Under the pieces are notes generated by a model. It saw nothing but the letters and a program-made list of their open reading frames with translations, did not search any database and was not told where the DNA came from. A DNA stretch of 64,000 nt from Fluviibacter sp964498255 (GTDB lineage Bacteria > Pseudomonadota > Gammaproteobacteria > Burkholderiales > Rhodocyclaceae). Positions 33,032-42,062 of this stretch are shown here, one piece after another. The position numbers were made by a program, and so were the translations under genes. Each line of letters opens with the position of its first letter. The stretch's first letter is position 1. Where the stretch lies: assembly GCA_964498255.1 (NCBI GenBank), contig CAZCGW010000009.1, positions 5,981-69,980 on the forward strand, given 5' to 3'.

Positions 33032-35950
33032 ATGACCCCAGAATCATTTATCGCCCGTTGGAAAGACAATGCCCTCACCGAACGAGCTGGGGCGCAAGCG
33101 CACTTTGACGACCTCTGCGACCTGCTCGGCGTTGAGAAACCACGTGACCCCGATAACTACTGTTTCGAACGCGGCGCCAAAAAGTCGGGGGGTGGTGATG
33201 GCTGGGCCGACGTCTGGAAGCGTGGTTGTTTTGGTTGGGAGAATAAGAAGCCGGGGCGGGATCTTAAAGCCGCCCTCAAGCAGCTCACCGACTATGCCCT
33301 TGAGCTAGAGAACCCGCCTTTGTTGGTGGTCTCAGATCGAGAGCGCATCGAAATTCACACCGCTTTTACCGGGTATCCCGATGAGCCACGCCTCATTCAT
33401 CTGGCAGACATTGGTCAACCAGAAAACCTGCAACTCCTGCGCTGGGTCTTTACCGATCCTGAAAAGCTCAAACCGACCAAATCGTTAGCGGCCATTACCG
33501 AAGATGCCGCCGGTAAATTCGGTAGCCTGGCCGAAGCGCTGCGTGAGCGTGGCAACGCGCCCGATCAGGTGGCGCATTTCCTCACGCAATGTCTGTTCTG
33601 CATGTTCGCCGAAGATGAGAACCTCTTACCCCGAGGCATCTTCACCAACCTGCTCGACAAAGCGGTGGATATTGAACGCGCCACTAACCGTATCACGGCA
33701 CTCTTCCAGGCCATGAGCAATGGCGGGGATTATGGCGACGAATCCATCCGCTGGTTTAACGGCGGCCTCTTTGAAACGGTTGCCGTACCGCAGCTCATGC
33801 TCAGCGACTTGGTTACGCTACGCGCAGCCGCTCATATGGATTGGCGGGCGATTGACCCCTCCATCTTCGGTACGCTCTTTGAGCGCGGCCTAAACCCCAA
33901 GAAGCGTTCACAGCTGGGCGCACACTACACCGATCCGGCCACGATCATGAAGTTGGTGGAGCCGGTGATTATTCGGCCGCTGTTGGCCGAATGGGCTACG
34001 CACCGCGACCATATTCGTAAGTTGCTGGATAAATCCAAGAAGCAGGGCGATAAAGCCTACAAAGATGCTAATGCAGAGTTCCACCAATTTCTGGAACGGC
34101 TCAAAAACTACCGCGTGCTCGATGCGGCCTGTGGCTCGGGTAACTTTCTCTACGTTGCCCTCAAAACGCTCAAAGACATTGAGCGCCGGGTCAACACCGA
34201 GGCAGAGCAACTCGGCCTGCAACGGCAGATCGGTATCGAATGTGGCCCGACCAATGTGCTGGGGATAGAGCTCGACCCATACGCCGCTGAGTTGGCGCGG
34301 GTGACCGTATGGATTGGCGAGATTCAGTGGATGCTGCAAAACGGCTACCCGGTATCAGATAAACCGATTCTCAAGCCGCTGCATAACATTCAAAACCGCG
34401 ACGCCTTACTCAATGCCGATGGCACCGAGGCGCAATGGCCTAAGACCGATGCCATCATCGGTAACCCGCCGTTCTTGGGCGGCAGTAAGAAGAGTGGTGA
34501 ACTGGGCAAAGCCTATTTCGATGCGCTGAATAAGGTGTACGACAAAACGGTGCCGGGTGGTGCGGACTTAGTTTGCTATTGGTTTGATAAAGCGCGTAAA
34601 CAGATTCTGGCGGGCGATGCGCTTGCGACTGGGTTGGTTTCCACCAATTCGATACGGGGTGGGTCTAATCGCAAAGTGTTGGACGCCATTGTGAGTGACA
34701 TGGTGATCTTTGATGCGTGGGCAGATGAGCCATGGGTCAATGATGGGGCTGCGGTAAGAGTGTCGTTGGTTTGCTTTGGTATGGCAGGGTCGGCTACCCG
34801 GCATGCAGACGTCGCTCAGACGCCGCTACGCGCCGATTCGCTCCTCCCGCACACCGGGCAACCGATTTGTACCTTAGATGGAGTTTTTGTCGATGCGATT
34901 CACTCAGACTTAACAGCAGAAAGTGGCTGTAACGTCACCCAAGCGAATGCGTTATCCGAAAATTCATTAGCTTGGGCATATGGGTCACAAGAAAAAGGTA
35001 ATTTCGCTATAACGACTGAAACGGCGTTAAAGGCTTTAAGTGCGCCTAATCCGAATGGTCGCTCTAACAAGGATGTTATTCGGCGTTCCGTGAACGCGAA
35101 ACAAATCGCGCAGCGTCGAGAGAGTTCATGGGTTATTGATTTCGGACTAGACATGCCCAATTCTGAGGCGTGCCTTTATGAAATACCGTATTCAATAGTG
35201 CAAGAGCAGGTCGCGCCTAATAGACTTTCTGGGAATGATAAAGGCCAAGCTAAGCGGTGGTGGTTGCACGCGAGGCCTTCGCCAAAATATAGAGAAGGAC
35301 TGCATAATTGTTTCCGACTTATAGCTACCCCCTGCGTGTCGAAACATAGGTTGTTTGTGTATCTTCAGCCTAATGAATTGGCAGACCATGGCTTGGCTGT
35401 AATTTTCAGGCCAGACGACACCACCTTTGGAATTCTCCACTCACGTTTCCATGAACAATGGGCGCTGCGCCTCGGAACAGCCCTAGAAGATCGACCGCGC
35501 TATACGCCAACTACGACATTTGAAACCTTCCCGTTCCCGGCGCATCTCACACCGAAGGACACTTCTGGGTGGCGCGGTGTGATTCCCGCTGATTGCCTTA
35601 TGAAGGCTGTGGCAGAAAAGATTAGCGCGGCTGCCGAGAAGCTGAACAGCTTGCGCGATGCATGGCTGAATCCACCGGAGTGGGTGGAGTGGGTGATTAC
35701 GCCCGAAGAAGAGAAGGCGGGTTTCCCGAAGCGGCCAGTGGCAAAGCCGGGGCATGAGGCAGACGTTAAGAAACGGACGCTGACGAATTTGTATAACGCT
35801 CGGCCAGCTTGGCTGGATATGGCGCACAAAGAACTGGATGCTGCCGTGGCCGAAGCATACGGCTGGGCAGACTACACGCCAGAGATGCCGGATGAAGAAA
35901 TTCTGCGCCGTTTGCTGGCGCTTAATCTGGAACGGTCAGCTAAGCATTGA
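33032..35950 (+). CDS. MmeI-like type IIL restriction-modification enzyme
   Basis: The 972-residue single chain has an N-terminal nuclease with the D-X9-E-X-K pattern of MmeI (Asp60, Glu70, Lys72 in ADVWKRGCFGWENKK) and a helical linker. The N6-adenine methyltransferase has motif I LDAACGSGNFLY (about 363-374) and motif IV GNPPF (477-481). A C-terminal target-recognition region starts near residue 600. Type IIL enzymes methylate one strand of the site and cut about two turns away. The recognition half (about 34900-35480) looks richer in A/T than the rest. An AGGAG lies about 20 bases before the ATG, which is rather far. Confidence 0.87.
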   Translation: MTPESFIARWKDNALTERAGAQAHFDDLCDLLGVEKPRDPDNYCFERGAKKSGGGDGWADVWKRGCFGWENKKPGRDLKAALKQLTDYALELENPPLLVVSDRERIEIHTAFTGYPDEPRLIHLADIGQPENLQLLRWVFTDPEKLKPTKSLAAITEDAAGKFGSLAEALRERGNAPDQVAHFLTQCLFCMFAEDENLLPRGIFTNLLDKAVDIERATNRITALFQAMSNGGDYGDESIRWFNGGLFETVAVPQLMLSDLVTLRAAAHMDWRAIDPSIFGTLFERGLNPKKRSQLGAHYTDPATIMKLVEPVIIRPLLAEWATHRDHIRKLLDKSKKQGDKAYKDANAEFHQFLERLKNYRVLDAACGSGNFLYVALKTLKDIERRVNTEAEQLGLQRQIGIECGPTNVLGIELDPYAAELARVTVWIGEIQWMLQNGYPVSDKPILKPLHNIQNRDALLNADGTEAQWPKTDAIIGNPPFLGGSKKSGELGKAYFDALNKVYDKTVPGGADLVCYWFDKARKQILAGDALATGLVSTNSIRGGSNRKVLDAIVSDMVIFDAWADEPWVNDGAAVRVSLVCFGMAGSATRHADVAQTPLRADSLLPHTGQPICTLDGVFVDAIHSDLTAESGCNVTQANALSENSLAWAYGSQEKGNFAITTETALKALSAPNPNGRSNKDVIRRSVNAKQIAQRRESSWVIDFGLDMPNSEACLYEIPYSIVQEQVAPNRLSGNDKGQAKRWWLHARPSPKYREGLHNCFRLIATPCVSKHRLFVYLQPNELADHGLAVIFRPDDTTFGILHSRFHEQWALRLGTALEDRPRYTPTTTFETFPFPAHLTPKDTSGWRGVIPADCLMKAVAEKISAAAEKLNSLRDAWLNPPEWVEWVITPEEEKAGFPKRPVAKPGHEADVKKRTLTNLYNARPAWLDMAHKELDAAVAEAYGWADYTPEMPDEEILRRLLALNLERSAKH

Positions 35951-35958
35951 GGGTATGC

Positions 35959-36237
35959 TTAAAACTGGCGCTTGAGATCCCGATAAAAGTTCTCGTGAGC
36001 GCCAAAGGCAAACAGGGTTAGCGTAATCGTACCGTTGTCGTAGGTGTAGGCGAGGAGAGTGAGCTGATTGCTCATTCTGAACTTATATACAGCGATATTT
36101 GAGAGATCGCCCACCTTAAGTTCCCCAATGAATGGGTCGGCCATGATGGCTTTAACGGCTTCATCCAGATCTTGCTTCTGCGTCGGATGTAGGCGACGAA
36201 GTGCGCGAGCGAATGAGTTGGTTTGAACGACCTGCAT
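35959..36237 (-). CDS. RelE/ParE superfamily toxin
   Basis: The 92-residue basic protein has the compact RelE/ParE fold pattern (FARALRRLHPTQKQDLDEAVKAIMADPFIGELKVGDLSNIAVYKF, ending FGAHENFYRDLKRQF). It starts 4 bases after the antitoxin stop, in the usual antitoxin-first order. The target, gyrase or ribosome-bound mRNA, cannot be told from sequence. A TTG start at 36249 is a weaker alternative. Confidence 0.85.
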   Translation of the reverse strand: MQVVQTNSFARALRRLHPTQKQDLDEAVKAIMADPFIGELKVGDLSNIAVYKFRMSNQLTLLAYTYDNGTITLTLFAFGAHENFYRDLKRQF

Positions 36238-36241
36238 GGCC

Positions 36242-36460
36242 TTAGCCAAACTGGTAGGGGGTGACCTGGCCTTCTTCTGCTTCGTGCTGGGCGACTAACA
36301 GCTCTTTGATAAAGTTGAATGGTAGATCAGGATTTTCTTCGGCAATTTTTCCGATGCGCGACCAATACTCAATCTGCTTGGGCGCAGAGCGGCTAAACAC
36401 ATCGCCGTAGCGTCGTGCGTCATCAATCAGCTCGTCCGACAGTTTGATTGCGGTTGCCAT
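36242..36460 (-). CDS. ParD-like antitoxin
   Basis: The 72-residue protein (MATAIKLSDELIDDARRYG, then SRSAPKQIEYWSRIGKIAEENPDLPFNFIKELL) matches the ParD-like family that pairs with RelE/ParE toxins. Its N-terminal ribbon-helix-helix would bind the operon promoter. I took the ATG at 36460; a longer frame to 36574 crosses the likely promoter region. Confidence 0.82.
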   Translation of the reverse strand: MATAIKLSDELIDDARRYGDVFSRSAPKQIEYWSRIGKIAEENPDLPFNFIKELLVAQHEAEEGQVTPYQFG

Positions 36461-36722
36461 GATGCATCCTCCCTTGGTGTGCATTGTATACAAAAGGTTG
36501 CAAATTACAACCTTGTTTAGTGGCGGCGCGATCCCTGGAAGAGGATGAGATGCTGATTGCGTTGAATGGCTCAAAGCCCCAAAAAGGCTTCTTCGTCGTC
36601 AGGGGAGGACCATACGGTTAGGGTTTCTTTAACAGCATGTGTGTAATCTATGCTCATAAGATAGGCACATGAGAGTTTTTTAGCTTTGCGGTGAGCGGTG
36701 TTCGCTGAGAAATTCCTAGGGA

Positions 36723-36752
36723 TTGACATGCTATATATAGCATATGTACTAT
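36723..36752 (+). promoter_or_regulatory. promoter and 16-bp palindromic operator of the HigBA-type pair
   Basis: A perfect palindrome ATGCTATATATAGCAT (36728-36743) sits between a TTGACA at 36723-36728 and a TACTAT at 36747-36752 (18-base spacer). The predicted start falls at about the toxin ATG (36758), so the toxin message may be leaderless. The palindrome is the probable site for the downstream XRE antitoxin. The rest of 36461-36722 has no convincing gene. Confidence 0.6.
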
Positions 36753-36757
36753 GAGAC

Positions 36758-37042
36758 ATGTGGATCATTCAAGAGCATCGTCGCGTTGATAAGCAGCTTT
36801 CGGGTTCCGTGCCTATTGAGGTTCTGAAACGCTACGAAAAGTGGAAAGACATTGCTAGGCTTTCCGGCCCACAAGGGCTGCGGGCGATCAAAGGGTTTCA
36901 CGATGAAGCCCTTTCTGGGGAATGGAAAGGTCACCGATCTTCTCGTCTTGGGCTTCAGTGGCGGGTGATCTATCAGGTTGTCGCCAACGTATTACAAATT
37001 CAAGTTGTCCATGTTACTGCTCATGATTATAGGAGGACATGA
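36758..37042 (+). CDS. RelE/HigB-type mRNA interferase toxin
   Basis: The 94-residue protein (MWIIQEHRRVDKQLSG, then EVLKRYEKWKDIARLSGPQG and the C-terminal VVHVTAHDYRRT) matches the RelE/StbE group whose toxin gene precedes an XRE antitoxin. Its stop is one base before the antitoxin ATG. The SGPQGLRAIKGFHDEAL segment is strongly typical of the group. Confidence 0.87.
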   Translation: MWIIQEHRRVDKQLSGSVPIEVLKRYEKWKDIARLSGPQGLRAIKGFHDEALSGEWKGHRSSRLGLQWRVIYQVVANVLQIQVVHVTAHDYRRT

Positions 37043-37043
37043 A

Positions 37044-37304
37044 ATGAAAAATTTCCATCCCGCAAAACAGCGTGTTGAGGTTTCGGTGGGCGAGTCGGTC
37101 CGGATTCTGCGTGAACTCCAGGAGCTAAGCCAAACCGAGTTGGCAGAGCTGACGGGGATCTCGCAAGCGACGATTTCTGCCATTGAGAATAGCCGTGTGA
37201 ACTTGGGCGTAGAACGTGCCAAGGTGCTTGCCCGCGCCCTTGGCTGCCACCCTGCAGTTCTTGTGTTCCCCGGCTGGGATATTGAATTGGAACGCGCGGC
37301 CTAA
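37044..37304 (+). CDS. HigA-like XRE-family antitoxin
   Basis: The 86-residue protein has one helix-turn-helix of the Cro/C1 type (SQTELAELTGISQATISAIENSRVNLG). AGGAGG lies eight bases before the ATG and overlaps the end of the toxin gene. It should neutralise the toxin and repress the promoter through the palindrome at 36728. Confidence 0.88.
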   Translation: MKNFHPAKQRVEVSVGESVRILRELQELSQTELAELTGISQATISAIENSRVNLGVERAKVLARALGCHPAVLVFPGWDIELERAA

Positions 37305-37436
37305 TGCGGTGTTAGAACTACGACAGGTTCGAAATTCACTATGGCGTCAGCCAAATTCTCAGGGCGTGCAGTAGTGATGCATTGATTAATTTTTATTGGT
37401 TAGAATGTCTCTATCGTGATGCGCAAAGGAGTACAG

Positions 37437-38648
37437 ATGACGTTGTCGAAAAAGCCGGGGCTGCCGTCCCGTTTACTGGTGGGTTTAGTGTCTGTAGCGC
37501 TGGCTATGCCAGCCATGGTGCCCGTGGCTTATGCACAAAGCAGCCAGCAATCTGGGCAAGCCCAATTGAGCCAGGCACAACTCTCTGCTTTGGTAGCGCC
37601 GATTGCGCTGTATCCGGATGCGCTGGTGTCTCAGGTGCTGATGGCCTCGACCTATCCACTGGAAGTGGCAGAAGCGTCGAACTGGCAAAAAGCGAACAGT
37701 CATCTGAAAGGTGACGCGCTGAACCAGGCGCTGCAACAGCAGAACTGGGATGCCAGTGTGAAGTCCTTGGTGTCGTTCCCGCCGGTGTTGAACATGATGG
37801 GTTCGGAACTGAGTTGGACGCAGAATCTGGGCAATGCAGTGCTGGCGCAGCAATCGGATGTCATGGGCGCTATTCAGGGGCTACGTGCCAAGGCACAACA
37901 GTCTGGCGCGTTGCAATCGAATTCACAGCAGACCGTTTCGGGTGGCGGTAGCGCACCGATCGTGATTCAACCTGCTAATCCGCAGGTGGTTTACGTGCCT
38001 AGCTATAACCCGCAAGTGGTTTATGGTGGCTGGCCTTATCCGGCGTACCCACCTTATGCATACTACCCACCGGGCTATGTGGCCGGTACGGCCCTGCTGT
38101 CGTTTGGTGTGGGTATGGCCGTCGGCGCTGCCCTCTGGGGCGGTTGTCACTGGGGTGGCGGCGGTTGGGGCGGTGGCAACTCACTCACCGTGAACAACAA
38201 CAATTTCAATAACTTTAACCGCAACACCAATAATAATTGGCGCGGCGGTAGCCGCAGTGGCTCAAGCAACTGGCAAGCGGATCAGCAGCGGCGCAATGCC
38301 AATATGAGCGGTGCGGGCGGTGGCGCGAACCGTGATGCCCAGCGTGATCAGTTACGTCAGAGCATGCAGCGAGATGGACTCAACGGCGGGGATCGCGGTG
38401 GTGATCGCGCCGGTAGTGACCGTATGGGCGGCGGAGATCGTGCCGGTGCTGAACGAGGTGGTGACCGCTCGGGTGGCGGCCACGACAGCAGCTTTGGTCG
38501 AGATCCTGGCGGCTTTGGTGATACGCACGGCGCCCGTTTTGACAGCGGTAAGAGTTTTGGTGGCGGCGGCAGTAGCAAAAGCTTCGGTGGTGGTGGCCAC
38601 AGCTTTGGCGGCGGCGGGGGTGGACACTTCGGTGGTGGACGTCGCTAA
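37437..38648 (+). CDS. DUF3300 exported protein with Gly/Asn-rich tail
   Basis: The 403-residue protein has a signal peptide ending at AYAQ. A DUF3300 domain follows (about residues 38-200; LSALVAPIALYPDALVSQVLMASTYPLEVAEASNW and VVYVPSYNPQVVYG). Then come one hydrophobic segment and a long low-complexity tail rich in Gly, Asn, Asp and Arg. AAAGGAG lies five bases before the ATG at 37437. The family's function is unknown. Confidence 0.85.
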   Translation: MTLSKKPGLPSRLLVGLVSVALAMPAMVPVAYAQSSQQSGQAQLSQAQLSALVAPIALYPDALVSQVLMASTYPLEVAEASNWQKANSHLKGDALNQALQQQNWDASVKSLVSFPPVLNMMGSELSWTQNLGNAVLAQQSDVMGAIQGLRAKAQQSGALQSNSQQTVSGGGSAPIVIQPANPQVVYVPSYNPQVVYGGWPYPAYPPYAYYPPGYVAGTALLSFGVGMAVGAALWGGCHWGGGGWGGGNSLTVNNNNFNNFNRNTNNNWRGGSRSGSSNWQADQQRRNANMSGAGGGANRDAQRDQLRQSMQRDGLNGGDRGGDRAGSDRMGGGDRAGAERGGDRSGGGHDSSFGRDPGGFGDTHGARFDSGKSFGGGGSSKSFGGGGHSFGGGGGGHFGGGRR

Positions 38649-38698
38649 ACCGCTCGCAGAATTTGAATTAATTATCTGAACTATTTAAGGAATCAATC

Positions 38699-39064
38699 AT
38701 GAAAAAAGTGATCGTTGCAGCCTCAGTCGCAACCATGGCAATGGGTCTTTCAATGGGCGCGCAGGCCGCTAACGCAATTAGCACGGAAGAGCTGATGAGC
38801 TACTGTAAGAGCACAGATGGTAGTGCGTTTGTAACGTGTGAAATTTATGGCCAAGCTGTGTATGACACGTATCTAGTGACGCGCCATCCTAAATTTGCAC
38901 CGAATACCATTTGCATTAAGCAGCCTGCGCCACCGCGGAAAGAAGTGATTCAGGAATATGTAGCTTGGGCGGATGCTAACCCTAAGGCTGCAAAGGCACC
39001 TGCTGCTGAAACGATTCTCCGTTTCCTCTCGGCTAAGTTCCCATGCGGCAAAGCAGCTAAGTAA
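38699..39064 (+). CDS. Rap1a/Tai-like exported protein
   Basis: The 121-residue protein has a signal peptide (cut near AQAANA). The mature domain has four cysteines placed as in the Rap1a/Tai type VI immunity fold (SYCK, VTCE, TICIK, FPCG) and ends in the typical ILRFLSAKFPCG. No type VI secretion effector or cluster is in the window, so the immunity role is doubtful; such domains also occur as orphan periplasmic proteins. AAGGA precedes the ATG. Confidence 0.72.
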   Translation: MKKVIVAASVATMAMGLSMGAQAANAISTEELMSYCKSTDGSAFVTCEIYGQAVYDTYLVTRHPKFAPNTICIKQPAPPRKEVIQEYVAWADANPKAAKAPAAETILRFLSAKFPCGKAAK

Positions 39065-39076
39065 CTCTATCTTTTC

Positions 39077-40489
39077 GTGACAGTCGATGGTTCTCAAGGT
39101 AGCGAGGTGCCCAAGTGCACGGAGTTGGCTAAGGACTCGCTCGGTACCTTAGAATCCATCGTTATGGGTGTGGCTGGAACGGCGCCAGCGTTTAGCGTCG
39201 CCGTTACAACCGCAACCATTGTGGCTGCAGTAGGCGTTTTGTCGGTGGGCAGTATTTTGTACTGCGGCTTGATTATGTTCGGCATTACGCTGGCCTTTAT
39301 TCATTTGAGCAAGATAACGCCGAATGCTGGCGCCGCCTATGCGTGGGTGGGGCAGGTGTTTGGCCCGCGCTGGGGTTTCTTTGCGGGCTGGGGTCTGTTG
39401 GTGGCCTCGGTGTTTTTTATGGTGTCTGCGACCATACCGGCAGCCACCTCAACGCTGGTATTGCTCGCGCCGGATCTGGTAGAGAGTACACACTGGGTGG
39501 CTGGTACAGCAGCGCTATGGTTGACCGCCGTGACGCTGGTGGTGACTCGGGGTATTAAACATTCAAGCTACACGCAGTTGATTTTGACGGTGTTCGAAAC
39601 GGTCATTCTGCTGGCGCTGATTATTGGCGCACTGATTAAGTTTGGTGATGCGCCGATGCATTCACCCTCGATCATTTGGGTTTCGCCACTATCCTTTACG
39701 CCACAGGTATTTGCGACGGGCGCATTGACGGCCATCTTCTTTTTTTGGGGGTGGGACGTAACGATGAACCTGAGCGAAGAGTCGAGATCTAACAATCAGG
39801 GCGAAGGTGGTTCAGCCGGTGTCGGTGCGTTTTGGTCCGTGCTGAATATGATGCTGTTTTTCACGATCATGATGATCGTGGTGTTGATTGCGCTCAGTGA
39901 TCAGGAGATCGCCAATGCGGATACAAATATTCTCTTGGCGGTAGCGACTAAACTGTTTCCTGCACCTTGGAACTATGTGGCGGTATTTTGTACGATTGTT
40001 AGTACGGTAGGCACGATAGAAACACAGATATTGCAGTTTAGTCGCAGCATGTTTGCCATGGCGCGAGATCAAATGCTCAACCCGTTATACGCAAAAATTC
40101 ATCCCGAATGGCAGACGCCATGGATGGCGACGCTGGTCATCTGGGGCTTGGGCATGATTCTGCTGTTTACATCTTCATACATGCCATCGGTGAAGTCGAT
40201 TCTGTCGAGCTCGATTTTGGCGATAGGGTTTCAGATCTGCTTTTATATGAGTTTGGCCGGGTTTGCCTGTGCCTGGCACTATCGACAAAAATGGTATGCA
40301 GGCGTGGGCAGTGCCATTTCTTACGTGGCCTGGCCCTTCTGTTCGGGCGCATTTATGGTGTTTATCGCTCTTTACAGCATCCCCACGTTTGACCTGCTCA
40401 CAAACTTACTGGGGGCGGGTGGCCTACTTCTTGGATTTATTCCACTCTTAATGAACGAGCGGCGTTTTAAAACTCTGGCAAGGCCTTAA
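39077..40489 (+). CDS. APC-superfamily amino acid/polyamine permease
   Basis: The 470-residue protein has about twelve hydrophobic helices. The APC N-terminal block reads LGTLESIVMGVAGTAPAFSVAVTTATIVAAVG, and TPNAGAAYAWVGQVFGPRWGFFAGW follows. The substrate is unknown. The start is GTG at 39077, 12 bases after the previous stop. The reading frame has no earlier alternative close by. Confidence 0.87.
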   Translation: MTVDGSQGSEVPKCTELAKDSLGTLESIVMGVAGTAPAFSVAVTTATIVAAVGVLSVGSILYCGLIMFGITLAFIHLSKITPNAGAAYAWVGQVFGPRWGFFAGWGLLVASVFFMVSATIPAATSTLVLLAPDLVESTHWVAGTAALWLTAVTLVVTRGIKHSSYTQLILTVFETVILLALIIGALIKFGDAPMHSPSIIWVSPLSFTPQVFATGALTAIFFFWGWDVTMNLSEESRSNNQGEGGSAGVGAFWSVLNMMLFFTIMMIVVLIALSDQEIANADTNILLAVATKLFPAPWNYVAVFCTIVSTVGTIETQILQFSRSMFAMARDQMLNPLYAKIHPEWQTPWMATLVIWGLGMILLFTSSYMPSVKSILSSSILAIGFQICFYMSLAGFACAWHYRQKWYAGVGSAISYVAWPFCSGAFMVFIALYSIPTFDLLTNLLGAGGLLLGFIPLLMNERRFKTLARP

Positions 40490-40515
40490 ATTTGGCTTAC
40501 GTCAGTTCCTCAGAC

Positions 40516-41319
40516 TTACTCACCTGGGAAGCGGAAGTAAGTGGTTTGTAATTTTCCAGCTGTGACGCTGATTTTCTGCTCTAGCGTATGACCATTCTTC
40601 TGGGCTTTGATGTTGTAAGTACCAGTTGGCAGATTAGCCAATAAGATAGGTCCTTCGCTCGTTGTTAGCAGGATGCCTTTTCCGCGTGCATCGGTGATAG
40701 TGATGCGGATGTCGCTCAGATAAGTGCCAGACTGGCCGACGAGAAATAGTTTGAGGTCAAATTCTTTTTCACGGGCGATGAGTTGCGCCATCGCGTCATC
40801 GCCAACGCCTCCTGATATAAAAGGCACGGCTGGTTCTGTGGTGCTTGCCTGGGTTGTGGCAGGAAGGGGGGCTGCTTGCTGGCGTATTGCGAGTGGCAGA
40901 TCGGGTGAACCCGCATAGACAATGATCAGTTCTGCAGTTTCTGTGCCATTGTTCCGCCCCTCGTGCCACTGATCTACGAGTTCAATGATGGCATCGCCGG
41001 CTTTCAGTTCGAGCGAATCGCCGCGATCAGTTTTAACGCTGAGTGTGCCTTTGAGCAAGACACCTGCATTGATGACCGGATGTTTGTGTACTGGTAGCAC
41101 GGCACCAGGGGCAAACTGGTACCGAATGATTGTAATCTGAGGTTGCGTGGTCGGATAGGCCGGCAAGGTGCTGCCATTCCAGGATTTCTCAGACTTTGCC
41201 AAAATATCTACCGTAACGCCGGGAATGCTATTGGCGTAAGGCGTTGACGCATCGTGTGCAAACACCGGATTAAGTGCGATTGCACAAAGCAAGCCAGTAA
41301 GAAAATTTTGGTAACGCAT
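40516..41319 (-). CDS. exported cupin plus carboxypeptidase-regulatory-like protein
   Basis: The 267-residue protein has a signal peptide (ending VFAHD) and a cupin domain (about residues 60-135) with metal-ligand pattern HKHPVINAGVLLKG and WHEGRNNG. A C-terminal beta-sandwich segment (about 195-267; IRITITDARGKGILLTTSEGPILLANLPTGTYNIKA) resembles carboxypeptidase regulatory domains. It is the last gene of three exported proteins in a row. The role is unknown. Confidence 0.72.
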   Translation of the reverse strand: MRYQNFLTGLLCAIALNPVFAHDASTPYANSIPGVTVDILAKSEKSWNGSTLPAYPTTQPQITIIRYQFAPGAVLPVHKHPVINAGVLLKGTLSVKTDRGDSLELKAGDAIIELVDQWHEGRNNGTETAELIIVYAGSPDLPLAIRQQAAPLPATTQASTTEPAVPFISGGVGDDAMAQLIAREKEFDLKLFLVGQSGTYLSDIRITITDARGKGILLTTSEGPILLANLPTGTYNIKAQKNGHTLEQKISVTAGKLQTTYFRFPGE

Positions 41320-41333
41320 GAGATGCTCCTTGC

Positions 41334-42056
41334 TTAGTTGTTAAGGCAGCCAGAGGTTGTCGGCAGTCCTTCAGGGGTGCCCCAGTCATTGTTAGGCAGG
41401 TTGGCGTAGCGACCCTGGTAAACCTGACGTTTAGTGCTAAATGCTTTGATGCTGCCGTCTGGGTTAAAGTCGACAATCCAGAAAAAATTGTAGTTGCCAT
41501 CTGGCCAGGTAGGGGGCACCTGTTTAGCAAAGGGGGGCTGGTTCAGTTTGAGCAACTGTCGTAAGGTGACCTGCTCACCGGGATAGCGTGACTCAAGTGC
41601 AGCACTGGCTGTATGAAAGTGCTCCCAGAACATGAGCACTTGCTTTCCCGTGTATCGAGGATTATTCATGAGATCGTGAACCGCAAGAAGGTTCTGACGG
41701 TTAAGCTCAGCCTCTAACTGCGAGTGAGTTCGGTCGGCATTCGGTAATGCAATGTAGTTTGTCGTGGGTATGCCCCGGGAGTGCGCCGTGGGCTCAGCCG
41801 TTTCTGACGTATGAATCGTCAGCGTCATAATTGCGGCTGGAGGCGCTTTGGGAAAGAGCGGATCGGATGCCTCGGCGCCCAGGTATTGATCGCTGAGTGC
41901 TTGCGCCCGATCCAAGCCTGTTTGGCACAGCTGCCAGGTGTCGAGCTTTTCGCCGTGCCGGGTAATGACCAACCGATCCGGTGCGGCCAGGCTGTCCACA
42001 CTAACGGCACAAGCCGCCAGAGTGAACAGCGTCAGCCGGACCAGACGCAATGACAT
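41334..42056 (-). CDS. exported histidine phosphatase superfamily protein
   Basis: The 240-residue protein has a signal peptide and the phosphohistidine motif RLVITRHGEK (near residue 33), with a further His in MFWEHFHTA near residue 145. It belongs to the phosphoglycerate mutase-like/acid phosphatase superfamily. It lies 6 bases after the DUF3313 gene and 14 before the cupin gene, so the three probably form an operon. The substrate is unknown. Confidence 0.75.
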   Translation of the reverse strand: MSLRLVRLTLFTLAACAVSVDSLAAPDRLVITRHGEKLDTWQLCQTGLDRAQALSDQYLGAEASDPLFPKAPPAAIMTLTIHTSETAEPTAHSRGIPTTNYIALPNADRTHSQLEAELNRQNLLAVHDLMNNPRYTGKQVLMFWEHFHTASAALESRYPGEQVTLRQLLKLNQPPFAKQVPPTWPDGNYNFFWIVDFNPDGSIKAFSTKRQVYQGRYANLPNNDWGTPEGLPTTSGCLNN

Positions 42057-42062
42057 ACAGCC

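Noticed and set aside
36571..36768. Reverse frame of 65 residues ending VWSSPDDEEAFLGL
   Set aside because: The end resembles the tails of some small antitoxins, but no domain is visible, and the frame would start inside the toxin gene and cross the promoter palindrome. It may be a remnant; I could not support it as a gene.
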